From NCBI RefSeq assembly GCF_003337375.1, contig NZ_QPJD01000007.1, positions 62,001-126,000 of the forward strand: a stretch of DNA of 64,000 bases, written 5' to 3'. The DNA is from Paenibacillus prosopidis (GTDB lineage Bacteria; Bacillota; Bacilli; Paenibacillales; Paenibacillaceae). The notes under the pieces are model-generated. The model was given only the letters and a program-made list of their open reading frames with translations, searched no databases and was not told the DNA's origin. Positions 45,919 through 55,745 of the stretch are shown piece after piece. Made by a program: the position numbers and the translations under genes. Every line of letters begins with the position of its first letter. The first letter of the stretch is position 1.

Positions 45919-47375
45919 ATGCCGATAATAGACCGATATACACTTCAACCAAGTCCATTTATTGTTGTCGACGGGCGTGATCAGGAAACAGCTAATCTGC
46001 AACTACAGCTTGCACCCGATGCGGATTCAGGAAATGTTTCGGGATCTGTAAGACTTCCTGACGGCACAGCCATTTCGTTAGCAACAGTGATGCTTTTTTC
46101 TTCCAATGGACAGCCATTTGAGCATAACAATAGTAATCCTGCCGGTTTGTTTATTTTCCCCAGGGTTCCAGTAGGTTCCTATTTCATTACGGCTTCTGAG
46201 CCTACACTGTTGACACCTGTCCGGATACCCATTTCGGTATCTAGGAATGCCACGACAACAGTGAATATTACGATGCAAACAGATCCTGACGGACAGAAGA
46301 ATGCCCTCTATGGTATCATCCAAAACAGCACAGGAACCCCTGTAAACGATGCTACCGTCGAATTGTTCCAGGAAGTTAATTCAACACTGCAAATGGTGGG
46401 AATCGTCTCCTCTAACGGTGATGGCCAATATTTATTTGCTGCTCTGGAAGACGCTACTTATGTAATTAGAGCGAGCAAAGCAGGGTTTTTGCCGAACCAA
46501 AGCGCTCCCGTTTCGATTTCGGGCAGAGAGTTTTCCCCGCTAAATATTAATCTGTCAGCAGATCCTGACGCGAATACGGGAACAATCAGCGGGTTTATTA
46601 CAGATAGCATAGGCGGGCAGGCAATACCCAATGCAATCGTCGCACTCTACCTCATAAACAACGGAAATGAGCTAGTAACGGATATTACTAAAACGAACGC
46701 TGGGGGTTTTTATATGTTCGGGGATCTTACTGCCGGCACCTATCGTGTAAAGGCATCCGTACAAGTTCAGGAGTGAGGACAGGTGACAACAAGCCCCGAA
46801 TATCTAACGAAAGATAGTCCCCCGATTGAATTAGAACCGAAGGAGAATGCTATCGTCAACCTGTCACTGGATAAAGTACCAATCCATCCACCAAAAAGAA
46901 ACAAATGTTTTCATAAGAAAAAGAAATGCTCTTATCGCGGACTGGTACCTGTCACCGTCATTTTCTGCTTAACCCAACGAAAAAAAACGAAGGTAGTCAA
47001 GTATCGGGTTCAAGCTATATTAAAGCGATCACTCCGATACGGGAAGCCTATTGAGCTGTTAAGCAATCATACCAAATGGTCCAAACGGCTTAAACGAAAA
47101 TGCGGTAAAGAAAAAGGAACTGTACGAACTACGGGAAGTATGATGATAAAAACCCGGTCGCACGCGGTTATCAAACAACGATTTCATTGGACCATGTAGA
47201 AGTGCAATTCTTTTGGACTTCACTCACCTTAGTCATGTGTATCGTCCTGTTCGGCCTTAGGCCGCTAGGTTTAAAACACCCTTCTATTGTTCCTATATCC
47301 CAATTCTTTTTTGCAATAGGCACATACCGTTATCGTGGTAGGTATCTCCCCATGGTGTTAGAAGACTCTCTTTAG
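45919..47375 (+). pseudogene. Decayed protein with carboxypeptidase-regulatory-like repeats
   Basis: The first 285 codons encode three beta-sandwich repeats: GNVSGSVRLPDGTAIS, ALYGIIQNSTGTPVNDATVE and GTISGFITDSIGGQAIPNAI, each ending in a pattern like TYVIRASKAGF then NINLSADPD. In the third repeat a TGA at 46774-46776 interrupts the frame. The same frame then continues VTTSPEYLTKDSPPIELEPK and AIVNLSLD, exactly the expected end of the repeat. Further on, coding-like text jumps frames: LNPTKKNEGSQVSGSSYIKA, GLNENAVKKKELYELREV, YDDKNPVARGYQTTISLDHV. So one nonsense change and several frameshifts are evident. No signal peptide is seen. A GTG at 46783 with GAGGACAG could restart translation. 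Confidence 0.75.
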
Positions 47376-47446
47376 AATTGGTCTCTGATGAAATATGCAT
47401 GGCGATAGAAAACGTATTGCTTACTGAGTTTATCACCCACATAAAG

Positions 47447-47474
47447 AAGAAGCCCATTGGTCGGTGGGCTTCTT
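47447..47474. terminator. Hairpin between the pseudogene and the EamA gene
   Basis: AAGAAGCCCA and TGGGCTTCTT form a perfect 10-bp stem with an 8-base loop. T runs are short on both sides, so it may end transcripts weakly from either direction. Confidence 0.55.
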
Positions 47475-47587
47475 ACAGTTCACGGGCATACATTAATTTT
47501 TAAAACCTAAATTTTCAGGAGGCCTTAAAGCGTGTCCCTGAAAAATACACCGGACAGATACGCTAACCGCTTGAAACGCAGTTCGCA

Positions 47588-48526
47588 CTAGATCATTTGA
47601 CCGCCTGTCTTCGTTACCGGAACCACCGGCTCCTCTCGCCGCTTGCGCTCTATGCTGATCCATATCAGTCCTGCGGCCATGCAGCCGGCGCCGCACATTT
47701 GCAGCAGCGCGATCTTCTCACCGAACATCAAGTAGCCGGCAACGACCGCCGCAGCCGGAACCGCGTAGCGAAAAAAGTTCGACCGCGTGGCTCCGACCTT
47801 GAACATGCAGGCGTTCCAAACGACAAATGCCAGCACGGTACAAATAAGCACGTTATATACAATCGATAAATAATGGCCGGTATTTAGAGCGGACCAGTCC
47901 GTTTGCCCCCATGCGCCAAAGGTCAGCGGCAGCATGAACAAGGATCCGAACGCGATCGTCCATGTACTTACGCGCAGCGCGGAGTATTGCTTCATGAGCG
48001 AAATCGAGCTCAGGTTGTACAAAGAGCCGATGATGCTGACTCCGAATGCCATTGCATTGCCGAGCATATTTTCAGAAGATAGCGTGAAGCCTTCGCCGCC
48101 GCCTAGTATGACGAGACATACCCCGACTATCGATATAGAACCGCCAACCACAAGCCGCATCGTTATGGATTCGCGAGTAAATAGCGGCGCGAATAAAGCG
48201 ACAAATATGGGCCATGGCGCGACATTTAATAGCGACGAGTTAGCGAGCGTCGTATATTTAATCGAGTACATGACCATAATTTCGAGCAGCGTAATGCCGA
48301 GCAGCCCGATTAGCGCCAGCTTCGGAACGATTCGCCAAGGAATGCCCACGCTGCCCTCGGTCAGCTTCAAAATAAGGAAGAAAAACGGAATTGCCAATCC
48401 AAATCTTAAAAACGAGAATACAACCGGATTAAATGACTCCATCGCCAGACGCGATATACCGAAGTTCGCCCCCCATACGACAGCTATTAGCACAAGTCCG
48501 CCGTAGTTCAACCATTTTTTATTCAT
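47588..48526 (-). CDS. EamA/DMT-family transporter
   Basis: The protein has ten hydrophobic helices in two EamA repeats (NYGGLVLIAVVWGANFGISR opening the first, VAPWPIFVALFAPLFTRE closing it) and fits drug/metabolite transporters, which often export amino acids or metabolites. The frame opens at an ATG at 48541; GGAGCGGAGAGAA favours the ATG at 48526 (312 residues). The substrate is unknown. It is divergent from the mannitol operon across about 320 bases but shows no link to it. Confidence 0.88.
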   Translation of the reverse strand: MNKKWLNYGGLVLIAVVWGANFGISRLAMESFNPVVFSFLRFGLAIPFFFLILKLTEGSVGIPWRIVPKLALIGLLGITLLEIMVMYSIKYTTLANSSLLNVAPWPIFVALFAPLFTRESITMRLVVGGSISIVGVCLVILGGGEGFTLSSENMLGNAMAFGVSIIGSLYNLSSISLMKQYSALRVSTWTIAFGSLFMLPLTFGAWGQTDWSALNTGHYLSIVYNVLICTVLAFVVWNACMFKVGATRSNFFRYAVPAAAVVAGYLMFGEKIALLQMCGAGCMAAGLIWISIERKRREEPVVPVTKTGGQMI

Positions 48527-48754
48527 TTCTCTCCGCTCCATCTATTTGCTATTATCACCTATCAAGAAATTCCTCATCCATCATAGCATGAGTGCGTGAC
48601 GAAGTATTCAATGAATTTAGCTCATTTTATATGCATTTTAACCTCTAGGAACATGTAGGGAACAGAGCCACATTTAGATGTATCCCCGGAAATCAGAATA
48701 GTAAAACAAAAATGATGTCAACAGCTATCATGACGCAACCTGCTTTTCAAATGA

Positions 48755-48783
48755 TTGAAAATGAAAGCGCTGTACATTACGAT
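48755..48783 (+). promoter_or_regulatory. Mannitol operon promoter with cre-like site in the spacer
   Basis: TTGAAA (48755-48760) and TACGAT (48778-48783) are 17 bases apart, a good SigA promoter, about 60 bases before the mtlA start. The spacer contains TGAAAGCGCTGTACA (from 48762), close to the CcpA operator, so glucose should repress by blocking RNA polymerase. MtlR activation upstream is expected for this operon, but I could not find a clear MtlR site in 48527-48754. Confidence 0.65.
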
Positions 48784-48845
48784 TGAATCAGGTTCTGGAA
48801 GAGAACATTATAAAGACCAATAAATTACAAATTGGAGGTTGCAGC

Positions 48846-50279
48846 ATGAGTAAACTGACATCAGAAAAACCGGCATCCGGCGGCGTTAAAGTTTCAGTTC
48901 AACGATTTGGCCGTTTTCTAAGCGGCATGGTCATGCCGAATATTGGCGCTTTTATTGCATGGGGACTCATAACGGCTTTATTCATACCGACAGGCTGGAT
49001 TCCGAACGAAAGTCTGGCAGTGCTTGTCGGACCGATGATTACTTATTTGCTCCCTATACTCATCGGTTATACCGGCGGTCAAATGGTTCATGGCGTGCGG
49101 GGCGGCGTCATCGGTGCAGTCGTTACGGCAGGGGTTATAGTAGGATCGGAAATACCGATGTTTCTCGGTGCGATGATTGTTGGACCTTTTGCCGCATGGT
49201 TGCTCAAAAAATTCGATAAATCGATTGAAGGCAAAATTCCTTCGGGCTTCGAGATGCTGATCAACAACTTTTCTTCCGGCATCATCGGCGGCGGACTCGC
49301 GCTGCTGGCTTTCAAAGGAATCGGGCCTGTGGTTGAAACCTTCAGCAAGCTGCTTGCACAAGGCGTCGAATTCCTTATCAACACGGGATTGCTGCCGCTC
49401 GCTAACATTTTGATCGAACCGGCAAAGGTGTTGTTCCTGAACAATGCGATCAATCACGGCATTCTTGGACCGCTTGCGCTTGAACAGGCATCCAAAGCAG
49501 GCCAATCGATCATTTACATGCTGGAATCCAATCCCGGTCCGGGTCTTGGCATTCTGCTTGCATACTGGCTCTTTGGTAAAGGAATGGTCAAACAGTCTGC
49601 TCCAGGCGCAGTCGTTATCCATTTCTTCGGCGGTATTCACGAAATCTATTTCCCTTACATTCTCATGAACCCGCGTTTGATTCTAGCCGCTATCGCGGGA
49701 GGCGTGGCAGGTACGTTCACCTTCTCCATCTTCGGTGCCGGTCTTGTCGCCGCTCCTTCGCCGGGCAGTATCATCGCCTACATTACGATGACGCCTAAAG
49801 GTGGATTCCTGGCAATGTTCAGCGGTGTCATAGTGGCCACAATCGTTTCGTTCCTGGTCGCTGCGCTGCTGCTGAAAACAAGCAAGCAGGCGGATGATTC
49901 GGACAACGGTCTTGAGCTTGCTGCTCAGAAGGTGCAACAGATGAAAGCTGAATCCAAAGGTACAGCCGCTCAGTCCGTATCGCAGCCGGCGCAGCAAACG
50001 AAGGCGCAAGTAAACAAAATCGTCTTTTCCTGTGACGCAGGCATGGGCTCAAGCGCAATGGGCGCTTCCATTTTGCGCAAAAAAATAAATGCGGCGGAGC
50101 TGCCGATCACGGTCATTAATACGGCAATCAATGATATTCCGGGCGATGCCGACATCGTCATTACTCACAAGACGCTCACCGACCGCGCGCGGCAGAAGGC
50201 TCCGAATGCGGAGCATATTTCAATCGATAATTTTCTCAAAAGTCCAGAGTATGATTTGCTCGTAGAAAGACTAAGTTAG
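48846..50279 (+). CDS. mtlA: PTS mannitol transporter subunit IICB
   Basis: The protein joins a membrane IIC domain (FGRFLSGMVMPNIGAFIAWG, GGIHEIYFPYILMNP, about residues 15-360) to a cytoplasmic IIB domain with the phosphocysteine in FSCDAGMGSSAMGASILRKK (Cys near residue 396). It takes up and phosphorylates mannitol to mannitol-1-phosphate. The IIA domain is separate (mtlF). The frame is open from 48783, but TTGGAGG places the start at the ATG at 48846 (477 residues, normal for the Bacillus type). Confidence 0.95.
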   Translation: MSKLTSEKPASGGVKVSVQRFGRFLSGMVMPNIGAFIAWGLITALFIPTGWIPNESLAVLVGPMITYLLPILIGYTGGQMVHGVRGGVIGAVVTAGVIVGSEIPMFLGAMIVGPFAAWLLKKFDKSIEGKIPSGFEMLINNFSSGIIGGGLALLAFKGIGPVVETFSKLLAQGVEFLINTGLLPLANILIEPAKVLFLNNAINHGILGPLALEQASKAGQSIIYMLESNPGPGLGILLAYWLFGKGMVKQSAPGAVVIHFFGGIHEIYFPYILMNPRLILAAIAGGVAGTFTFSIFGAGLVAAPSPGSIIAYITMTPKGGFLAMFSGVIVATIVSFLVAALLLKTSKQADDSDNGLELAAQKVQQMKAESKGTAAQSVSQPAQQTKAQVNKIVFSCDAGMGSSAMGASILRKKINAAELPITVINTAINDIPGDADIVITHKTLTDRARQKAPNAEHISIDNFLKSPEYDLLVERLS

Positions 50280-50342
50280 TTCTACCCTACCTAACGCTGA
50301 CAGAGTCCTGTCGGCGTTAAGCTCATTCCCCTCGGAAGGAGG

Positions 50343-52406
50343 ATGATTCCTATAAAAGCGTCTACCAGGCAGCGTCGTATTATCGAGCTGCTGCTCGATC
50401 AAAAGCATGAAATCACCGCGGCCGATATCGCAGCTATCGTCGGAACAAGCACGAGAACGATCCATCGCGAGCTTAGCGATATTGAACCGCTGCTTGCCGC
50501 TAACGGCATTCTTCTTCACAAAATATCCGGACTTGGTATTCGAATTGAAGCGGACAACGAAACACTGGAGCGCTTTAAGCAATCATTCGACCTAACCGAT
50601 TCATTCGAATATTCGGCAGAAGAACGCCAGATCCTTATTCTCTGCAGACTGCTTAAGCATGACGAGCCCATTAAGCTGTTCTCGCTCGCTCACGAGCTGC
50701 GCGTGGCGATACCGACCATCAGCCATGACCTCGATGAGCTGGAACAATCCATTATCAAGCAAGGATTGACCCTCGTCCGAAAAAGAGGCTACGGCGTTGA
50801 GATCAGCGGCCCGGAAGCAGCGAAACGCCATTTTATCAGCTTGCTTGCTTTCAATCATTTTGACGATTCCGATTTATTCGGGCAATTCACGGACCAGACG
50901 GTTTCACATCCCAATCCCATAACGGCACAGCTTCTTGACATGATCGGCAAGAAAAATTTCAAGAGGCTTGAACAGGCTTTGTGGGAGTTGAATGACGATT
51001 GGCCGAACGACTTATCCGAATCCGATTACACCAGATTGCTTATTAAGTTGTCGGTTGCGTTAACCCGGATTGAGCATAACCACTTGATTCAATCGGGCGA
51101 TTATAGCACCGGCGGTGAAATCCCTTTGCTGAGAAGCCTGCTGAACGCGCTTGATATACAGCTTCCAATAGAAGAAAAACGATACCTTTCCCGATTGCTC
51201 GACAACGAGGCTTTCCCGGAAAGCAGCCTCCTAATTCATCACGACGATATGTCACTTATTGAAACTGTAACGCTGCTGATCCGTTACGTTGAGGAACAAC
51301 TACAAATGCCGCTTTTGGAAGACCGATCGCTGGTAGAAGGGTTAATTCAACATATTAAAAAGGCGTTTCAGCGGATAAGAGAAGGCATCGCGATACGCAA
51401 TCCAATGCTGGCGCCCATTAAAAAGGATTACGCCCAGCTATTCGCCGCGGTCCGGCAAGGCGTCAATGAGGTTATCCCTTCTATTGTTGTGCCTGACGAG
51501 GAAATCGGTTATATCGTGATGCATTTCGGCGCTTCCATTGAACGCTTAAAGCAATTCCCGAGAAAAATTAGAGCTGTGCTCGTTTGCACGAGCGGCATTG
51601 GTTCATCCAAGCTGCTCGCCGTAAGAATCACGAAGAAGCTGCCGCAAATCGAATTACTGGGTCATTATTCTTGGTACGAAGCCGCACGGCTGCCTTCGCA
51701 TCAATATGACCTGATCATTTCGACCGTCGACCTGCCTCTGGATTCGGGTCAGTACATTAAGCTAAGCCCCCTTCTTACTCAAGAAGAAACGGATAAGCTT
51801 CGCTCTTATATTGAGAGCACGACCTTAAAGAGGCTCGTTCCCGCCTCTGCGTCAGAGCCGTCTATGCATTCGCCAATGGATCGTTTGACGCTGCTGCAGC
51901 AATATTCCGGGAGCATCCTCCGGCTGCTTGAAAGCTTCACCGTGCATGATTTGGCCATTACGGAGCCGCAATCGAAGTTAGAGACTCAGCTGCTGCCGAT
52001 GATCTCGCTGATTGGGAAGCCGGACATTTTAGCTCATAGCGAGAAAATAGCCGCCCAGCTGCTCGCAAGAGAGCAGCAAGGCAGCCTGGTCATCCCGGAT
52101 ACGGAGCTTGCCTTAATCCATACCCGAAGCGAATGGATTCAAGAGCCGCTGCTGGCTTTGTACCGTTACGATAAGCCCCTTCTGCTTAACGATGATGAAG
52201 AGATAAAGGCTAAACAAGTATTAATGATGCTTGGGCCTGTAAAGCTGGATAAGTCCAGCCTGGAGGTGCTTAGCGAAATAAGTGCAATGCTGCTGCTGCC
52301 GGAAATGATTGCCGTTCTTGAGCATGACCCTGCGGAAAGCATCAAATTGTTTATCTCACAGAAGCTGGAGCTTTATATAAAAACAAAAATGGATTGGAGA
52401 GAGTAA
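50343..52406 (+). CDS. mtlR: Mannitol operon activator (PRD, EIIB- and EIIA-like domains)
   Basis: The 687-residue regulator has two N-terminal helix-turn-helix parts (HEITAADIAAIVGTSTRTIH and ELRVAIPTISHDLDELE), two PRD domains (about residues 190-400, with IEHNHL, QHIKKAF and MHFGASIER histidines), a GatB-like IIB domain (VLVCTSGIGSSKLLAVRIT, Cys near 414) and a IIA-like domain (ALIHTRSEW). In the family, phosphorylation by HPr, MtlA and MtlF sets activity, so mannitol uptake turns the operon on. AGGAGG touches the ATG at 50343, unusually close; GGAAGG may be the working site. Confidence 0.93.
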   Translation: MIPIKASTRQRRIIELLLDQKHEITAADIAAIVGTSTRTIHRELSDIEPLLAANGILLHKISGLGIRIEADNETLERFKQSFDLTDSFEYSAEERQILILCRLLKHDEPIKLFSLAHELRVAIPTISHDLDELEQSIIKQGLTLVRKRGYGVEISGPEAAKRHFISLLAFNHFDDSDLFGQFTDQTVSHPNPITAQLLDMIGKKNFKRLEQALWELNDDWPNDLSESDYTRLLIKLSVALTRIEHNHLIQSGDYSTGGEIPLLRSLLNALDIQLPIEEKRYLSRLLDNEAFPESSLLIHHDDMSLIETVTLLIRYVEEQLQMPLLEDRSLVEGLIQHIKKAFQRIREGIAIRNPMLAPIKKDYAQLFAAVRQGVNEVIPSIVVPDEEIGYIVMHFGASIERLKQFPRKIRAVLVCTSGIGSSKLLAVRITKKLPQIELLGHYSWYEAARLPSHQYDLIISTVDLPLDSGQYIKLSPLLTQEETDKLRSYIESTTLKRLVPASASEPSMHSPMDRLTLLQQYSGSILRLLESFTVHDLAITEPQSKLETQLLPMISLIGKPDILAHSEKIAAQLLAREQQGSLVIPDTELALIHTRSEWIQEPLLALYRYDKPLLLNDDEEIKAKQVLMMLGPVKLDKSSLEVLSEISAMLLLPEMIAVLEHDPAESIKLFISQKLELYIKTKMDWRE

Positions 52407-52847
52407 ATGATGACTATTTTAGCGAAAGAAAAAATCAAACTGAATGTAAAAGTGAAGGACAAATACGAGGCCATTCGTTTAGCCGGGCAATTGCTTGTTG
52501 ACGCCGGACACGTGCCTCTGGAATATATCGATAAAATGATTGAGCGCGAGGAGGATTTATCCACCTATATCGGAGGAGGTCTTGCCATGCCGCATGGAAC
52601 GAATGCGTCGAAGGCTTTGATCCGCTCGACAGGCATGGCTATTCTCACTGTTCCTGATGGCGTAGACTTCGGAGGCGATGAACCCGCTCAATTAATTATT
52701 GGTTTAGCGGCGGTTGGCGACGACCATTTGAATATTTTGACGAACGTAGCTATGCTCGTGTCCGAAGAAGAGGATATGCGGCGCATTCTGAATGCTTCTT
52801 CTGAAGAAGAGCTCATTTCTATTTTCGAGGCGGGGATGCAGGAATGA
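52407..52847 (+). CDS. mtlF: PTS mannitol transporter subunit IIA
   Basis: The 146-residue protein is a single IIA domain of the fructose/mannitol type, with the phosphohistidine in GGGLAMPHGTN (His63) and IGLAAVGDDHLNILTNVAML. It carries phosphate from HPr to MtlA. The ATG follows the mtlR stop without a gap; a second ATG is the next codon. Its end overlaps mtlD by four bases. Confidence 0.95.
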   Translation: MMTILAKEKIKLNVKVKDKYEAIRLAGQLLVDAGHVPLEYIDKMIEREEDLSTYIGGGLAMPHGTNASKALIRSTGMAILTVPDGVDFGGDEPAQLIIGLAAVGDDHLNILTNVAMLVSEEEDMRRILNASSEEELISIFEAGMQE

Positions 52848-54010
52848 AGGCCGTTCACTTCGGAGCCGGCAATATCGGCAGAGGTTTTATAGGACTGCTG
52901 CTGCATCAATCAGGGTATGAGGTTGCTTTCGTCGACGTAAACGATACGCTCGTTTCCCTCTTGCAGACGAAGCGGCAATATACCGTCAAGCTTGCCAATG
53001 AACAGGCTGACACCTTTCTTGTTGATCAGGTAACCGCCATTGACGGTAAAAATATTGCGTTGGTCGCCGAAACGATCGCAGAGGCAGATCTTGTCACGAC
53101 CGCCGTCGGCGTATCGGTTCTGAAGCATATTGCAGCCGCCATCTCTAAGGGAATCGAGCTTAGACTAGCGGGCAGCCGGGAGCCGCTTCATTTTATTGCA
53201 TGCGAGAACGCCTTAGGCGGCAGTACGACGCTTAAGCATTTGGTCTATGAACACCTGTCGCCGGAGACTCAGACGCTGGCCGACCGGCTTGTCGCTTTCC
53301 CGGACGCGGCCGTAGATCGGATCGTCCCGCTTCAGCAAAACGAGGATCCGCTGCTGGTTACCGTTGAACCCTTTTACGAATGGACGATCGATCGTTCTGC
53401 CGTGCTGCCCGGACATCAAGAAATCGCCGGCGTCCACTATGTGGATCAGCTCGAGCCCTATATCGAACGCAAGCTGTTTACTGTCAATACCGGACATTGC
53501 TGCGCCGCTTATCACGGCTACTTGAAGGGCTATACGACTATCCAGGAAGCGATGAAGGATCCGTCCATCGTTGCTGAAGTTAGAGGAGCGCTGCAGGAAT
53601 CGGGAGCTGCACTCATACAAACCTATCAATTCGACGAAGCGGCGCACTCGCAATATATCGAGCAAATACTGGAGCGTTTCATTAACCCTTATTTGGTTGA
53701 TGAAATCGTGCGGATTGGCCGCTCTCCGATTCGGAAGCTTTCACCTCAAGACCGGCTAGTGCGGCCGGCATCGCTCGCTAACCAATGCGGCATAACGGTT
53801 ACTCATTTGACCAACGCCATGGCTGCAGCGCTGCACTTCGACTATGCGGATGATCCTGAGGCCGTAGAGCTGCAGGAAACGATTAAAAAACATGGCATTC
53901 ATCGAACGATAGCGGAGTATACGGGTTTAAGCGGGCAGAGCCCTCTTCATGCGCGTGCGGCGGAGCAATATCAGCAGTTGGGACAATGGGTCCGGCACGG
54001 AAAGGAATGA
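52844..54010 (+). CDS. mtlD: Mannitol-1-phosphate 5-dehydrogenase
   Basis: The 388-residue enzyme begins KAVHFGAGNIGRGFIGLLLH and contains FPDAAVDRIVPLQ, ERKLFTVNTGHCCAAYHGYL and IGRSPIRKLSPQDRLVRPAS. It oxidises mannitol-1-phosphate from the PTS to fructose-6-phosphate. ATGA overlap with mtlF indicates coupled translation. The second copy at 43613 has the same length and motifs. Confidence 0.96.
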   Translation: MKAVHFGAGNIGRGFIGLLLHQSGYEVAFVDVNDTLVSLLQTKRQYTVKLANEQADTFLVDQVTAIDGKNIALVAETIAEADLVTTAVGVSVLKHIAAAISKGIELRLAGSREPLHFIACENALGGSTTLKHLVYEHLSPETQTLADRLVAFPDAAVDRIVPLQQNEDPLLVTVEPFYEWTIDRSAVLPGHQEIAGVHYVDQLEPYIERKLFTVNTGHCCAAYHGYLKGYTTIQEAMKDPSIVAEVRGALQESGAALIQTYQFDEAAHSQYIEQILERFINPYLVDEIVRIGRSPIRKLSPQDRLVRPASLANQCGITVTHLTNAMAAALHFDYADDPEAVELQETIKKHGIHRTIAEYTGLSGQSPLHARAAEQYQQLGQWVRHGKE

Positions 54011-54017
54011 TCGAACG

Positions 54018-55745
54018 ATGACACAATCATTGAAAGGGATAGGAGCATCGCCAGGCATCGCTGTCGCCCGCACCTTCTTCCTGGCGACGGAGCGCTTCGT
54101 TCCGGCCCGGGCTGCTGTTGCGGACGAGAAGCAGGAGGTTGCGAGGTTTCGTGAAGCTGTAGCCGTCTCCCGTAACGAAGTGGAAGCCATCCGCGTCGCT
54201 GCCGAAGAACGGTTCGGAGCGGACAAAGCGGAGATTTTCGAAGGACATCTCATGCTGCTTGAGGATCCGGATCTCATTGATGCCATTGAAGAGAAAATAA
54301 CGGATGAAGCCATTAATGCTGAGTTCGCGCTTCATGAGGTAGCGCAATCCTTTATTGAGCTGCTGCAATCGATGGAAGACGAATTGCTCCGAGGACGCGC
54401 TGTAGATATAGAGGACATCTCGAGCCGGATGATGAGTCATTTGCGGGGCGTTCCGCATATGGACTTGGCCAATCTGACAGAAGAATGCGTAATTGTGGCT
54501 CGGGATCTGACTCCTTCGGATACGGCCCAGCTTAATCTGGCTGTCGTTCGCGGATTCATTACCGAGGTCGGCAGCCGCACCTCTCATTCCGCCATTATGG
54601 CACGCTCGCTGGAAATACCCGCAATCGTAGGTGTAGGCGCAGCGATTTATGACGTACCGGAGAATACTCTCTTGGCCATGGATGCTAACGAAGGACTTAT
54701 CCTAATTAATCCGACTACAGAAGAACTAGAAGCTTATCAAGCTAAAAAGCAACAGGACGATCAGCGCAGAATCGAGCTGGCGAAGCTGAAGGATCAGCTG
54801 ACGCTGTCCAAAGACGGTAAACAGGTCGAGCTTGCAGCCAATATCGGCAAACTCGAGGATATTCAAAGGGCCATCGATAACGGCGCCGAGGGCATCGGAC
54901 TTTTTCGCACGGAATTTTTATATATGGGCCGCAGCTCTCTTCCCACCGAAGAGGAGCAGTTCACCAGCTACAAATATGCGCTCGAGAAAATGAGCCCTAA
55001 GCCGGTCGTTATCCGAACGCTGGATATCGGCGGCGATAAAGAGCTTCCTTATATGGATTTGCCGAAGGAAAGCAATCCTTTCCTGGGCCAGCGGGCGCTT
55101 CGTCTCTGTCTGGATAGACAGGACCTGTTCCGCACGCAGCTGCGGGCGCTGCTTCGGGCAAGCCGTTACGGCAACCTGAAAATCATGTTCCCGATGATCG
55201 CGGTGCTCGAAGAGCTGCTGGAGGCTAAGCGGCTGCTCGAGGAAGAAAAACAGAAGCTAATCGCCGAGGGCGTTCAGCTGGCCGATCACATTGAAGTAGG
55301 CATGATGATCGAAGTTCCGGCCGCAGCCGTTTCCGCGGACTTGTTCGCTCCGGAGGTCGATTTCTTCAGCATCGGAACAAATGATTTAATTCAATATACA
55401 ATGGCCGCTGACCGCATGAACGAAACGGTGGCATATCTGTATCAGCCTTGGCACCCCTCCTTGCTGCGCTTGATTCGTCTCGTTATTCAAGCGGCGGAGA
55501 AGGAAGGCAAATGGGTCGGCATGTGCGGCGAAATGGCGGGCGACGCTACGGCTATTCCGCTCTTGCTCGGTCTCGGCCTGCATGAATTCAGTATGAGCGC
55601 CGGTTCCATCCTCCCGTCAAGGGAGCTTATCGGTCAGCTAAATCAAGCACAATGGTCCGATTATGCCGATCAAGCGCTCCGGATGCACAGCACGCAAGAA
55701 ATTACGCAATTTGTAGAACAGCTAAGAAATGGAGTGAGTTCATAA
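54018..55745 (+). CDS. ptsI: Phosphoenolpyruvate-protein phosphotransferase (enzyme I)
   Basis: The protein has the EI start LKGIGASPGIAVARTFFL, the phosphohistidine region EVGSRTSHSAIMARSLEIPA (His190), GIGLFRTEFLYMGR, and the C-terminal MIEVPAAAV and SIGTNDLIQYTMAADR. It takes phosphate from PEP and passes it to HPr. The frame opens at 53949, inside mtlD, but the ATG at 54018 (575 residues, AAAGGAA ten bases before) is the family start. Its place in the mannitol operon suggests a dedicated or second EI; whether another ptsI exists is unknown. Confidence 0.94.
   Translation: MTQSLKGIGASPGIAVARTFFLATERFVPARAAVADEKQEVARFREAVAVSRNEVEAIRVAAEERFGADKAEIFEGHLMLLEDPDLIDAIEEKITDEAINAEFALHEVAQSFIELLQSMEDELLRGRAVDIEDISSRMMSHLRGVPHMDLANLTEECVIVARDLTPSDTAQLNLAVVRGFITEVGSRTSHSAIMARSLEIPAIVGVGAAIYDVPENTLLAMDANEGLILINPTTEELEAYQAKKQQDDQRRIELAKLKDQLTLSKDGKQVELAANIGKLEDIQRAIDNGAEGIGLFRTEFLYMGRSSLPTEEEQFTSYKYALEKMSPKPVVIRTLDIGGDKELPYMDLPKESNPFLGQRALRLCLDRQDLFRTQLRALLRASRYGNLKIMFPMIAVLEELLEAKRLLEEEKQKLIAEGVQLADHIEVGMMIEVPAAAVSADLFAPEVDFFSIGTNDLIQYTMAADRMNETVAYLYQPWHPSLLRLIRLVIQAAEKEGKWVGMCGEMAGDATAIPLLLGLGLHEFSMSAGSILPSRELIGQLNQAQWSDYADQALRMHSTQEITQFVEQLRNGVSS

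Noticed and set aside
45919..47375. Selenocysteine or readthrough at the TGA
   Set aside because: No SECIS-like hairpin was evident right after the TGA, and downstream frameshifts point to decay.
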